64,000 nucleotides of DNA from Mimachlamys varia. Its lineage: Eukaryota > Mollusca > Bivalvia > Pectinida > Pectinidae. The stretch is taken from assembly GCA_947623455.1 (NCBI GenBank), contig OX392527.1, forward strand, positions 12,148,001 through 12,212,000, in the 5' to 3' direction. The notes under the pieces are model-generated. The model worked only from the letters and a program-made list of their open reading frames with translations, was not told the DNA's origin and did not search any database. A program made the position numbers and the translations under genes. Of this stretch, positions 47,215 to 59,700 are shown one piece after another; the first letter of the stretch is position 1; the number at the start of each line of letters is the position of its first letter.

Positions 47215-50200
47215 CTGAAAAAGAAAACAAATATATGTTACTTTTATCAGTTGATATCATGTCAGATGAAAGTTTTATCAGTGGTGTTTGTTCACATCTG
47301 TAGAGTTTACAAGGAATATATATATATGTAAAAGACTGAACGCTTAAACCTTAATAGATTCTCCCTTTGATTTACAGACTTTGTTGGAATATTACAATGG
47401 AAAATATTTCATTATCTTTAAAAGTCTGACAAGGTCCTAAGTTTTGTGTCAGTCATCAAACTGCTATTGTTTTACATACCTCTTTGTCAGGGGATTGTTT
47501 CTTGAGTCTTTCTGATAAAGCTACAAATTGAAAAATAATTCTTAAAAACTTTTGATTGGCCATCACATGTACTAAGTATAGCATTTGATATCATTTTTTG
47601 AAAATGTTTGAAACTGTAATATCTGTTCAGCATATAGGAGTTAATATATTTAACTAGGTTTGAATCCCTGTGTTAATTTACCCTTCATGAGTTGGTCGTC
47701 CCGGACGGGTTTAGGACTGGGTTTCGGGCTAGGTCTGGGACTGCCTTTTATGACCTCATGAGTGCTCTTGGGCCGCTCTGTAGAAACACAACACACAAAC
47801 TTCAGATGTTAATTTTGCAGTGAACATATACTTATAATTACATTCGCATTTACATATCAGTACTAGATAATACAAGGTATGGGCTCACTTGCCCAACCAC
47901 ATGGGTTTTCTCCAGGTATTCCGGTTTCAGCCCGAAATATGACCCCTAGCGCATTAACACCTGGGCCAACAAGATTGATTGATATCAGGTGGATAACTTG
48001 TTTCCTAATTGTTGTAAGATAAATAAAGTTTATAAGGGAGGTAACTTGTGCTGGACTGTGTTACTCACCGGTAGATAATAAAGTTTAAAAGGGAGATTAC
48101 TTGTGTTGGACTGTGTTATTTACCTACTTTATAAGGGAGATAACTTGTGTTGGACTGTGTTACTAACCAGTAATGGGGACCTCCTTTACAGGGCTGTGGA
48201 CTGGTGATGACCCCGTTGATCTCCGTTTGGCTGTGGGGTCAATTTGTAGGAATATATTGCCTGAGGTGTCTATATTTAACTGTGACACTGGACTAGAGTC
48301 AGGATTGTTTTTAGTTGTGTTGGATGTCACAAGCTCCTTAGTACCACTTTTTACACCTGATTTATCTATCACAGACTCCAGTAACTTTTGTGTCTCCTCT
48401 CGTGTTTTAGATTCATCACTTTCCTTAGAGTTTAGAAGTGGACTTGTTTCACCTTTTTCTTCTGTCTTTTCTTCAATCTGTCGAGGAAATCAACAATTTG
48501 TGACTAATGTTTGTAATATCATGTTTATCAAATAATCAAGTTGTCTTTTATACTTCAGGGTAACAAGGTTCAGATATTTGTTACCAGCTATGTGTCTCAT
48601 TAGATAGCTACACTCTTATTGTTTATATGATTAGCATATCATTGATTGTAACATACCGAAGTTGTATGGAGAAGGCTCATATAGGCTTTGCCTAATGCCT
48701 AATCTTTTTTTTCTTTTTTTTTTTTTGCAATAAATTTTATTGAAATGAAAGTGAACATAGCATAGGACTACTTACCATACTGACAGGTTTAGGTGCGGGG
48801 CTATTTGTTGCCCTGGCCCTGCGGCCCCCGACAGCCTGTGAAGTCCTGTTTCGTGTCTTTGGCGCTGAGGCTTTCGTAAACTGGAAAAGTAGAATAGAGA
48901 GTAAATTCTACATTTCACTTTTCTCAAATCTAAGGGAGTCCCATAAACCATATCATAAGCTTACTATTGGATGATACCAAAATATTTATGGATAGGAAAC
49001 TGAAACAGGAGAGACAAGAAAGCTTGACCTTGAACAGATCTTAGTTGGCTGGATAGTTGTATGGTCATTGTAATTTGAGCCTTTCTTTCTGAAGGCATGA
49101 AAGTCAGATACAGCATGATACTTACTGATTTAAGGACCTCACTTTCACGTTTAATGACGGCAAATTCATCGTCTTCGTCTTCACTAGCAATGACTACATC
49201 TGGATTGTCTGGGTACAGGCGACTAGGAATTAAAACATATAGGTATGTGTGAAATTACCTTAATATTTCCAGAGGAATAAACATATAGGTATGTGTGAAA
49301 TTACCTTAATATTTCTACAGGAATAAACATATAGGTATGTGTGAAATTACCTTAATATTTCTACAGGAATAAACATATAGGTATGTGTGAAATTACCTTA
49401 ATATTTCTAGAGGAATAAACATATAGGTATGTGTGAAATTACCTTAATATTTCTACAGGAATAAACATATAGGTATGTGTGAAATTACCTTAATATTTCT
49501 ACAGGAATAAACATATAGGTATGTGTGAAATTACCTTAATATTTCTACAGGAATAAACATGTAGGTATGTGTGAAATAACCTTTATATTTCTAGAGGAAT
49601 AAAAACCATGGAGGAAGGAATAGGTGTAACAAACAAACAAAAATTGGTAGATAACATTTGGGTAAGTTTCAAAAAAGATGACTAACAGAAAAGTAAGGAT
49701 TTAATGTACAGAATCCTAGATAAATGTGATAATAATGGGTAAGTAATATGTATACCAAAGTACACATAATAAATAAAAGTATTGTATTTGTACAGAATCA
49801 TAAATAAAAGTATTGTATTTGTACAGAACAATAAATAAATGGAAGGTACCTGAGCAGATCATAAGATCAATGTTATGTACAAGTATAGAATAAAAGGGAA
49901 GTGTTTATAATATTCATTAACAAATATGGAACATTCACTTAGAAAGGTTCAGTTTGGTATTACTGACGATACATATGCACAAAGAATGTGGTACAAATCA
50001 AGGGAAGTAACTCTTCTATCATTGTCTCTCATGTTGCAGGAAAAATGTGTATACATACTCTTTACTGGGCTTGGGGCTCACTGCAGGGGACTTGGCAGGT
50101 TTGGGGCTCACTGCGGGGGATGTTTTTGTTGAGGGTGATGATTGGTCATTTCTCTCTTGATCCAATTCCTCCCCATCACTCTCCTCAATGGTCACTTTCG

Positions 50201-53200
50201 GCTTAGTTCTGCCCTGTATGTTGTAAAAAGGTGTGTTTTTGATAATAGGTTTACTACACTAACGAAAGGAAGGGAGTTTACAGCAATAAGGAATGTAAGG
50301 GAGTTTACAGCAATAAGGAATGTAAGGGATTTTACAGCAATAAGGAGTGTAAGGAAATTTACAGCAATAAGGAATGTAAGGGAGTTTACAGCAATAAGGA
50401 ATGTAAGGGAGTTAACAGCAATAAGGAATGTAAGGAGTTTACAGCAATAAGAAATGTAAGGGGATTTACAGCAATAAGGAATGTAAGGGAGTTTATAGCA
50501 ATAAGGAATGTAAGGGGAAGGTTTACAGCAATAAGGAATGTAAGGGATTTTACAGCAATAAGGAGTGTAAGGGAGTTTACAGCAATAAGGAATGTTAGGG
50601 AGTTTACAGCAATAAGGAATGTAAGGGAGTTTACAACAATAAGGAATGTAAGGAGTTTACAGCAATAAGGAATGTAAGGGGATTTACAGCAATAAGGAAT
50701 GTAAGGGAGTTTACAGCAAAAAGGAATATAAGGGAGTTTACAGCAATAAGGAATGTAAGGGAGTTTACAACAATAAGGAATGTAAGGGAGTTTACAGCAA
50801 TAAGGAATGTAAGGGATTTTACAACAATAAGGAATGAAAGGGAGTTTACAACAATAAGGAATGTAATTGAGTTTACAACAATAAGGAATGAAAGGGAGTT
50901 TACAACACTAAGGAATGTAAGTGAGTTTACAAAAATAAGGAATGTAAGGGAGTTCACAGCAATAAGGAATGAAAGGGAGTTTACAGCAATAAGGAATGAA
51001 AGGGAGTTTACAACAATAAGGAATGAAAGGGAGTTTACAAAAATAAGGAATGTAAGGGAGTTTACAGCAATAAGGAATGAAAGGGAGTTTACAGCAATAA
51101 GGAATGTAAGGGATTTTACAACAATAAGGAATGAAAGGGAGTTTACAACAATAAGGAATGTAAGTGAGTTTACAACAATAAGGAATGAAAGGGAGTTTAC
51201 AGCAATAAGGAATGTAATTGAGTTTACAACAATAAGGAATGAAAGGGAGTTTACAACACTAAGGAATGTAAGTGAGTTTACAAAAATAAGGAATGTAAGG
51301 GAGTTTACAGCAATAAGGAATGAAAGGGAGTTTACAGCAATAAGGAATGAAAGGGAGTTTACAACAATAAGGAATGAAAGGGAGTTTACAAAAATAAGGA
51401 ATGTAAGGGAGTTTACAGCAATAAGGAATGAAAGGGAGTTTACAGCAATAAGGAATGAAAGGGAGTTTACAGCAATAAGGAATGAAAGGGAGTTTACAGC
51501 AATAAGGAATGAAAGGGAGTTTACAACAATAAGGAATGAAAGGGAGTTTACAACAATAAGGAATGTAAGGAGTTTACAGCAATAAGGAATGTAAGGGGAT
51601 TTACAGCAATAAGGAATATAAGGGAGTTTACAGCAATAAGGAATATAAGGGAGTTTACAGCAATAAGGAATGTAATGGAGTTTACAACAATAAGGAATGT
51701 AAGGGAGTTTACAGCAATAAGGAATGTAAGGGATTTTACAACAATAAGGAATGAAAGTGAGTTTACAACAATAAGGAATGAAAGGGAGTTTACAACACTA
51801 AGGAATGTAAGTGAGTTTACAAAAATAAGGAATGTAAGGGAGTTTACAGCAATAAGGAATGAAAGGGAGTTTACAACAATAAGGAATGAAAGGGAGTTTA
51901 CAGCAATAAGGAATGAAAGGGAGTTTACAGCAATAAGGAATGAAAGGGAGTTTACAACAATAAGGAATGAAAGGGAGTTTACAATAATAAGGAATGTAAG
52001 GGAGTTTACAGCAATAAGGAATGAAAGGGAGTTTACAACAATAAGGAATGAAAGGGAGTTTACAACAATAAGGAATGTAAGGAGTTTACAGCAATAAGGA
52101 ATGTAAGGGGATTTACAGCAATAAGGAATGTAAGGGAGTTTACAGCAATAAGGAATATAAGGGAGTTTACAGCAATAAGGAATGTAAGGGAGTTTACAAC
52201 AATAAGGAATGTAAGGGAGTTTACAGCAATAAGGAATGTAAGGGATTTTACAACAATAAGGAATGAAAGGGAGTTTACAACAATAAGGAATGTAAGTGAG
52301 TTTACAACAATAAGGAATGAAAGGGAGTTTACAACACTAAGGAATGTAAGTGAGTTTACAAAAATAAGGAATGTAAGGGAGTTTACAGCAATAAGGAATG
52401 TAATTGAGTTTACAACAATAAGGAATGAAAGGGAGTTTACAACACTAAGGAATGTAAGTGAGTTTACAAAAATAAGGAATGTAAGGGAGTTTACAGCAAT
52501 AAGGAATGAAAGGGAGTTTACAACAATAAGGAATGAAAGGGAGTTTACAAAAATAAGGAATGTAAGGGAGTTTACAGCAATAAGGAATGAAAGGGAGTTT
52601 ACAGCAATAAGGAATGAAAGGGAGTTTACAGCAATAAGGAATGAAAGGGAGTTTACAGCAATAAGGAATGAAAGGGAGTTTACAACAATAAGGAATGAAA
52701 GGGAGTTTACAATAATAAGGAATGTAAGGGAGTTTACAGCAATAAGGAATGAAAGGGAGTTTACAACAATAAGGAATGAAAGGGAGTTTACAACAATAAG
52801 GAATGTAAGGAGTTTACAGCAATAAGGAATGTAAGGGGATTTACAGCAATAAGGAATATAAGGGAGTTTACAGCAATAAGGAATATAAGGGAGTTTACAG
52901 CAATAAGGAATGTAATGGAGTTTACAACAATAAGGAATGTAAGGGAGTTTACAGCAATAAGGAATGTAAGGGATTTTACAACAATAAGGAATGAAAGTGA
53001 GTTTACAACAATAAGGAATGAAAGGGAGTTTACAACACTAAGGAATGTAAGTGAGTTTACAAAAATAAGGAATGTAAGGGAGTTTACAGCAACAAGGAAT
53101 GAAATGGAGCTTACAGCAATAAGGAATGAAAGGGAGTTTACAACAATAAGGAATGTAAGTGAGTTTACAGCAATAAAGAGTGTAAGGGAGTTTACAAAAA

Positions 53201-55070
53201 TAAGGAATGTAAGGGAGTTTACAGCAATAAGGAATGAAAGGGAGTTTACAGCAATAAGGAATGAAAGGGAGTTTACAACAATAAGGAATGAAAGGGAGTT
53301 TACAATAATAAGGAATGTAAGGGAGTTTACAGCAATGAGGAATGAAAGGGAGTTTACAACAATAAGGAATGTTAGGGAGTTTACAACAATAAGGAATGTA
53401 AGGGAGTTTACAACAATAAGGAATGTAAGGGGATTTACAGCAATAAGGAATGTAAGGGAGTTTACAGCAATAAGGAATGAAAGGGAGTTTACAGCAATAA
53501 GGGATGAAAGGGGAAGGATTACAGTAATAAGGAATTTAAGGGGAAGGATTGCAGTAATAAGGAAATATTTATTATATTGAGTTATATCCAGGTTACAGCA
53601 CAGCTTTATATAGATCATAATGCTTTTTTTGGAAGTGAAACATATTTTCATGAAGTGGAGTTGTGGTGTTTGTATATATATACAGAACCTGTTATAGTGA
53701 TCATCATGTGTGTTAGCCGATTGTATAATTATCATAGGAGGAAATAATGACAAGCAGGAGTGGTTGAAATAAAAATAACCATAACAACAATGGAGTCATA
53801 TAGAAAAAAGGAGTTTGATAATATACTAGAATTGCTTAATAATATTTAATCAAAATTTTCCAACTTATAAACATTGCTACTGGTTTGCCAATATAGTGTT
53901 CTTAATAGCAATGGCGTTAGTTGCCCTGGGTTCTGGCTTGTCCCTTTAAAACTGATGTAGAAACTGCTTATATCAGGGAGAGTAATGAAAGCAGTGCTGG
54001 TATACTTCCTATTTATAAACCTTTATATTTACAGTCAAGGCTCTTCATAAAACATGTTTACAAAACTTGTTAAGTTGTCTTATGACTGCTTAGAAATTCA
54101 TGCTGGGAATGTTTTGAATAAATTTATTTCAAATCATAACATTAGAACACATTGAATGATAACGTCCGGTGAATTTAAGTAAAGTACGACAGGCTTTGTA
54201 AGACTTGTAGATGTGTATGCCTGTACTACTTTAGCTGGGTGGGTGAAACTTTTCTATATTGAATCCAGTAAACCCAGTCCCCGAGGACACTAGAACTGGT
54301 GTCTCCTGGTTCTGTTAGGTGTTAAATGCTCTATAATCCCCTAGTATCTGTTGTATGGGACAAAATATAATGACTAAGACAACTACCGTACTAGTTATAA
54401 ATAAGGTACCTCCCCGTACTCATCATAGTATTACCATAATCATTAGTCAAACCTTGTTATTTCTGAGTTGGTAAGACAAAGGGAAAACTTAAGTTATCCC
54501 CATATTTTGTTTAAGTGAGTTTGAATGTTTATAGTAAAGATTGGCCAGGACTGACAAGATACTTTCCAGTCCTGTAAGTTAAACTGTAATACGATATGAT
54601 TTGAGTTTAAAAGAGTTTGAATATTTATAGTAAAGATTGGCCAGGACTGACAAGATACTTTCCAGTCCTGTAAGTTGAACTGTAATATGATATGATTTAA
54701 GCATTACCTTTCCTAATACTGTAGATGTAATGAATTGTTATGAAGACTTAATGTGTGTATACACACAGTTGTTACTTAAGAGAGGGCCCCTAGACTGGAA
54801 GGTTATATAAATTAGGGTAACACAGTGTGACACACTCCTTGTCAATACATTTACAGGACACAGCAGAATGTCCACTTTTTTAACCTGATCAAAATGGAGA
54901 TTTTTAAATTCAGACTTGAATAACGATGTACAACAAATATTGAGTCCTGTCCTAGCCTGCCCGCCTACCATTAGGGAAGGAGGAATTTAAACTACATGTC
55001 AATAATACCATACATTGTATAGAGATAGTATTATACATTGTAGTCTTACCTTACTGAAGAGAGATCCCAT
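47197..55070 (-). CDS. Unrecognised 280-residue low-complexity protein, 8 exons
   Basis: I do not recognise this gene. Eight minus-strand exons (55050-55070, 50059-50213, 49126-49222, 48776-48880, 48168-48477, 47682-47777, 47480-47520, 47197-47214) join without phase error to 843 nt with a stop. The start MGSLFSK fits an N-myristoylation signal (Gly2, Ser6, basic residue at 7). The rest is polar and probably disordered: SPAVSPKP twice, acidic ASEDEDDEFA, basic GGRRARA, PSPKPSPKP, and a C-terminal LSERLKKQSPDKEKADDL. No membrane segment or known domain is visible. It lies opposite to ASH2L, apparently inside an ASH2L intron. Eight consecutive consensus splice junctions in frame make the gene model strong even without a family. 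Confidence 0.8.
47480..47520 (-). CDS. Nested gene exon 7
   Basis: Encodes ALSERLKKQSPDKE across the junctions. The acceptor caatttgtag ends at 47521 and the donor GTATGT starts at 47479. Length is 41 nt. Confidence 0.75.
47682..47777 (-). CDS. Nested gene exon 6 (PSPKPSPKP)
   Basis: Encodes RPKSTHEVIKGSPRPSPKPS and then PKPVRDDQLMK. The acceptor ttctacag ends at 47778 and the donor GTAAAT starts at 47681. Confidence 0.82.
47898..48035 (+). mobile_element. SINE 3' fragment (possible)
   Basis: gggttttctccaggtattcc, then ggtttcagcccg, and the tail attgttgtaagataaataaa resemble the body and 3' end of a common bivalve SINE type. No head or target duplication is seen. Confidence 0.4.
48010..48167 (-). 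repeat. Three-copy repeat of the exon 5 donor region
   Basis: Three units of 44 to 55 bp share aacacagtccaacacaagtt and atctccctta on the minus strand. Each begins with a 5' splice site: the real one GTTAGT (48167), GTAAAT (48123) and the best match GTGAGT (48068). It is a young array fused to an exon end. Confidence 0.88.
48168..48477 (-). CDS. Nested gene exon 5
   Basis: Encodes IEEKTEEKGETSPLLNSKES, then DESKTREETQKLLESVIDKS, on to NIFLQIDPTAKRRSTGSSPV and HSPVKEVPIT. The acceptor cgacag ends at 48478 and the donor GTTAGT starts at 48167. It is the longest exon (310 nt), rich in Ser, Thr, Lys and Glu. Confidence 0.85.
48776..48880 (-). CDS. Nested gene exon 4
   Basis: Encodes FTKASAPKTRNRTSQAVGGR and then RARATNSPAPKPVSM, 105 nt in phase 0 at both ends. 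The acceptor cttttccag ends at 48881 and the donor GTAAGT starts at 48775. Basic stretch. Confidence 0.85.
49126..49222 (-). CDS. Nested gene exon 3 (acidic)
   Basis: Encodes RLYPDNPDVVIASEDEDDEF and then AVIKRESEVLKS. The acceptor attcctag ends at 49223 and the donor GTAAGT starts at 49125. The acceptor tract is part of the adjoining 46-bp array. Confidence 0.85.
49226..49600 (-). repeat. 46-bp array repeating the exon 3 acceptor tract
   Basis: Eight copies (ggtatgtgtg at 49241, 49288, then every 46 bp to 49564). On the minus strand each reads atatgtttattcctgtag, and the genuine acceptor is atatgttttaattcctag. So every unit carries a pyrimidine tract and AG. Confidence 0.9.
49601..50058. 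other. Nested gene intron 2, remainder
   Basis: Two to three copies of a ~34-bp piece (aaataaaagtattgtatttg) lie near 49768-49832. Otherwise unremarkable. Confidence 0.5.
50059..50213 (-). CDS. Nested gene exon 2 (SPAVSPKP repeats)
   Basis: Encodes GRTKPKVTIEESDGEELDQE, then RNDQSSPSTKTSPAVSPKPA and KSPAVSPKPSK. The acceptor acatacag ends at 50214 and the donor GTATGT starts at 50058. The inner duplication of SPAVSPKP is 30 bp at DNA level (ggggctcactgc repeated). Confidence 0.85.
50262..53560. repeat. 27-bp minisatellite in intron 1 of nested gene
   Basis: About 122 copies of gggagtttacagcaataagg plus aatgtaa. The unit is three-fold and free of stops in one frame on each strand, giving open frames of up to 221 codons on plus (EFTAIRNVR) and 321 on minus (NSLTFLIAV). 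I see no splice or start context that makes these genes. A block of about 1,240 bp is duplicated (for example the plus-frame run starting at 51675 recurs at 52915). Confidence 0.97.
53577..55049. other. Intron 1 of nested gene, remainder
   Basis: A segment of about 90 bp is duplicated in tandem at 54516-54705 (attggccaggactgacaaga, tactttccagtcctgtaagt). Nothing else is recognised. Confidence 0.6.
55050..55070 (-). CDS. Nested gene exon 1 (MGSLFSK)
   Basis: ATG at 55070 with G at +4. An in-frame TAA four codons upstream (55080-55082) makes it the first possible start. Seven codons, then donor GTAAGA at 55049. Because the exon is so short, its link to exon 2 rests on phase and on the absence of another start. 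Confidence 0.6.
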
Positions 55071-56380
55071 CGTAATGTGTTAACTTTGTATAAATTTTAT
55101 ACCATGATGATGTTTCCAGCCTATATCCTTTAATGTTGTGGGAACTTCCTGATTTCACCAGATTAACATACACACACACACACATGTGACTGTACACCGC
55201 TGTAATACCTGACCCATCAATCTTAGTCAACAGGTACACTCCCGTCAAACCCAGGGCCATGGCACGGGCTTATACTTACCTGCTATTTAAACTTCACCAT
55301 CTATTTCTTTGTTAATGATGTGTATTTTGTTGATCAACATTATTTTGTGGGTGTACATGTACTCAAAAAATAGTTTTGCTGATAAATAGAGTTCCATTTC
55401 TGATCAACATAATATAACTAGATATTATGTTTGAGACAAAATCTCCAAACTAGTTGCTATTTTATCACTAATATAAGGCCACATGGCACAGGTTAATTAC
55501 TATAGGATGAGTTGGTCACCCTGATCACACACTTCTCCCACCAAGCAATAGACTTAGGCTTTTATTTGGACCTTTTTGAGTAATTAGGATGGAGCTAAAT
55601 AGCAACATGTCATATATAAGATGTGTTTGAGGTTTTTTTTGTCCAAAACTTGTCCAAAATATTTTCCGATGTTTGTCAAAGGTTTGTCCAATTTTTGTCT
55701 GACATTTGTCCAAGTTTTGTCCAATGTTTGACCTGCACAGCAACATGTGTCCTGCATTTGGTATTTGCTTTTCCTAAGAGAAACATGTGTGTTTGTTAGT
55801 GTTTACCTCTGATGTTATTGGAGAGGAATGTTGTACAGGCTAATCCTATATTTATATTTAGTCACTGTGATTATTTGGGAGGGTATATATTTAGCCACAC
55901 ATTTCTGTAATGTTATGAAAAAAGAAATACCATGTCAATGGCATACCATGTCTAGATTGTTATCATCAGTATCTAATGATTACGTAACTCTGCTATAATG
56001 AACAGGTTTCCTCAAATTACATATTCCCTGGAAGTCTTTATGAGGTATGCTATATGAAAATTAGTTTCCTCAAAATCAGAAGAGGTCATTAGTGTAAAAT
56101 TATAACCCACTTGAAAACAGTACTCTGTGTAGAGGAAGATCTGTGTTTGTTTGATACTGATACCAGTCAGTCAAAACGCTGTTCTATCTGTGTGTTTTGT
56201 ATGACTTAAGTTCTGTGTATCTACATGCAGAATTGGGAAACCATCTGTCTGGCTATGGTATCTGGGATCATTAGGCTAATGACCACCTACAAGGCCATGT
56301 TGGTGCTATTACCTACAGGCTAACTCTCAACCACTACATTATTGGGCACTACTCAAAACAGATAATGCCACCTGTTTTGT
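55071..56380. promoter_or_regulatory. Upstream region of nested gene
   Basis: Should contain the promoter of the minus gene. I see a short cacaca run near 55172 and no strong core motif. From 55640 to 55735 the phrase tgtccaa recurs with ttttgt. No ASH2L exon found. Confidence 0.35.
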
Positions 56381-56384
56381 GGGA

Positions 56385-56735
56385 AAACTATTATAAATTA
56401 TATACTCTATTATAACTTATATACTCTATTATGACTTATATACTCTACATTATAACTGATATACTCTAAATTAAAACTTATATAGTCTTCGTTATAACTA
56501 ATAATCTACATTATAAATGATATACTCTACATAAAAACTTATATGCTCTACGTTACAGTTATATGCTCTACATTGTAATTGTATACTCTACATTATAACT
56601 GATATACTCTTCATTATAACTGATATACTCTTCATTAAAACTTATATAATCTACATTATAACTGATATACTCTACATTATAACTTATATACTCATGTACT
56701 CTACATTATAACTTATACACTCTACATTATGGTCT
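56385..56735. repeat. Degenerate ~22-bp AT-rich repeat
   Basis: Imperfect units of ctacattataacttatatac and similar, about 15 copies, older-looking than the neighbouring array. Confidence 0.75.
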
Positions 56736-56764
56736 AATGTTTATTTACTGATGGTTATATATAT

Positions 56765-59700
56765 TTTTGATAAGTGGTGATAGCTTTATGGAGTTATATA
56801 TAGATCTTGTAGATATAGTGGTGATAGCTTTATGGAGTTATATATGGATCATGTAGGTATAGTGGTGATAGCTTTATGGAGTTATATATAGATCCCGTAG
56901 GTATAGTGGTGATAGCTTTATGGAGTTACATATAGATCCCGTAGGTATAGTGGTGATAGCTTTATGGAGTTATATATAGATCCCGTAGGTATAGTGGTGA
57001 TAGCTTTATGGAGTTATATATAGATCCCGTAGGTATAGTGGTGATAGCTTTATGGAGTTACATATAGATCCCGTAGATATAGTGGTGATAGCTTTATGGA
57101 GTTACATATAGATCCCGTAGATATAGTGGTGATAGCTTTATGGAGTTATATATAGATCCCGTAGATATAGTGGTGATAGCTTTATGGAGTTATATATAGA
57201 TCCCGTAGGTATAGTGGGGATAGCTTTATGGAGTTATATATAGATCCTGTAGGTATAGTGGGGATAGCTTTATGGAGTTATATATAGATCGTGTAAATAT
57301 AGTGGTGATAGCTTTATGGAGTTATATATAGATCACGTAGATATAGTGGTGTTAGCTTTATGGAGTTATATATAGATCCTGTAGATATAGTGGTGTTAGC
57401 TTTATGGAGTTATATATAGATCCTGTAGATATAGTGGTGATAGCTTTGTGGAGTTATATATAGATCCTGTAGATATAGTGGGGATAGCTTTATGGAGTTA
57501 TATATAGATCCTGTAGGTATAGTGGGGATAGCTTTATGGAGTTATATATAGATCCTGTAGATATAGTGGTGATAGCTTTGTGGAGTTATATATAGATCAC
57601 GTAGATATAGTGGTGTTAGCTTTATGGAGTTATATATAGATCCTGTAGATATAGTGGTGTTAGCTTTATGGAGTTATATATAGATCCTGTAGATATAGTG
57701 GGGATAGCTTTATGGAGTTATATATAGATCCTGTAGATATAGTGGTGATAGCTTTATGGAGTTATATATAGATCCTGTAGATATAGTGGTGATAGCTTTA
57801 TGGAGTTATATATAGATCCTGTAGATATAGTGGTGATAGCTTTATGGAGTTATATATAGATCCTGTAGGTATAGTGGTGGTAGCTTTATGGAGTTATATA
57901 TAGATCCTGTAGATATAGTGGTGTTAGCTTTATGGAGTTATATATAGATCCTGTAGGTATAGTGGTGATAGCTTTATGGAGTTATATATAGATCCTGTAG
58001 GTATAGTGGGGATAGCTTTATGGAGTTATATATAGATCATGTAGGTATAGTGGGGATAGCTTTATGGAGTTATATATAGATCCTGTAGGTATAGTGGTGA
58101 TAGCTTTATGGAGTTATATATAGATCCTGTAGGTATAGTGGTGATAGCTTTATGGAGTTATATATAGATCATGTAGGTATAGTGGGGATAGCTTTATGGA
58201 GTTATATATAGATCCTGTAGGTATAGTGGTGATAGCTTTATGGAGTTATATATAGATCCTGTAGATATAGTGGTGATAGCTTTATGGAGTTATATATAGA
58301 TCCTGTAGGTATAGTGGTGATAGCTTTATGGAGTTATATATAGATCATGTAGGTATAGTGGTGATAGCTTTATGGAGTTATATATAGATCCCGTAGATAT
58401 AGTGGTGATAGCTTTATGGAGTTATATATAGATCCTGTAGATATAGTGGGGATAGCTTTATGGAGTTATATATAGATCCCGTAGATATAGTGGTGATAGC
58501 TTTATGGAGTTACATATAGATCCCGTAGATATAGTGGTGATAGCTTTATGGAGTTATATATAGATCCTGTAGATATAGTGGTGATAGCTTTATGGAGTTA
58601 CATATAGATCCCGTAGATATAGTGGTGATAGCTTTATGGAGTTACATATAGATCCCGTAGATATAGTGGTGATAGCTTTATGGAGTTACATATAGATCCC
58701 GTAGATATAGTGGTGATAGCTTTATGGAGTTATATATAGATCCCGTAGGTATAGTGGTCATAGCTTTATGGAGTTATATATAGATCCTGTAGATATAGTG
58801 GTGATAGCTTTATGGAGTTATATATAGATCCCGTAGATATAGTGGTGATAGCTTTATGGAGTTATATATAGATCCTGTAGATATAGTGGTGATAGCTTTA
58901 TGGAGTTATATATAGATCCTGTAGGTATAGTGGTGATAGCTTTATGGAGTTATATATAGATCCCGTAGATATAGTGGTGATAGCTTTATGGAGTTATATA
59001 TAGATCCTGTAGGTATAGTGGTGATAGCTTTATGGAGTTATATATAGATCCTGTAGATATAGTGGTGATAGCTTTATGGAGTTATATATAGATCATGTAG
59101 GTATAGTGGTGTTAGCTTTATGGAGTTATATATAGATCATGTAGATATAGTGGTGATAGCTTTATGGAGTTATATATAGATCATGTAGGTATAGTGGTGT
59201 TAGCTTTATGGAGTTATATATAGATCATGTAGATATAGTGGTGATAGCTTTATGGAGTTATATATAGATCATGTAGGTATAGTGGTGTTAGCTTTATGGA
59301 GTTATATATAGATCCTGTAGATCTAGTGGTGTTAGCTTTATGGAGTTACATATAGATCCCGTAGATATAGTGGTGATAGCTTTATGGAGTTATATATAGA
59401 TCATGTAGGTATAGTGGTGATAGCTTTATGGAGTTACATATAGATCCCGTAGATATAGTGGTGATAGCTTTATGGAGTTATATATAGATCCTGTAGATAT
59501 AGTGGTGATAGCTTTATGGAGTTATATATAGATCCCGTAGATATAGTGGTGATAGCTTTATGGAGTTACATATAGATCCCGTAGATATAGTGGTGATAGC
59601 TTTATGGAGTTATATATAGATCCTGTAGATATAGTGGTGATAGCTTTATGGAGTTACATATAGATCCCGTAGATATAGTGGTGATAGCTTTATGGAGTTA

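Noticed and set aside
52788..53753. 321-codon minus-strand open frame as a repetitive membrane protein
   Set aside because: Product of the 27-bp array plus some flanking sequence; the opposite strand is equally open, and it lies in an intron.
56385..56735. Promoter TATA cluster
   Set aside because: The many tatata motifs are part of a degenerate AT-rich tandem repeat and not tied to any gene start.
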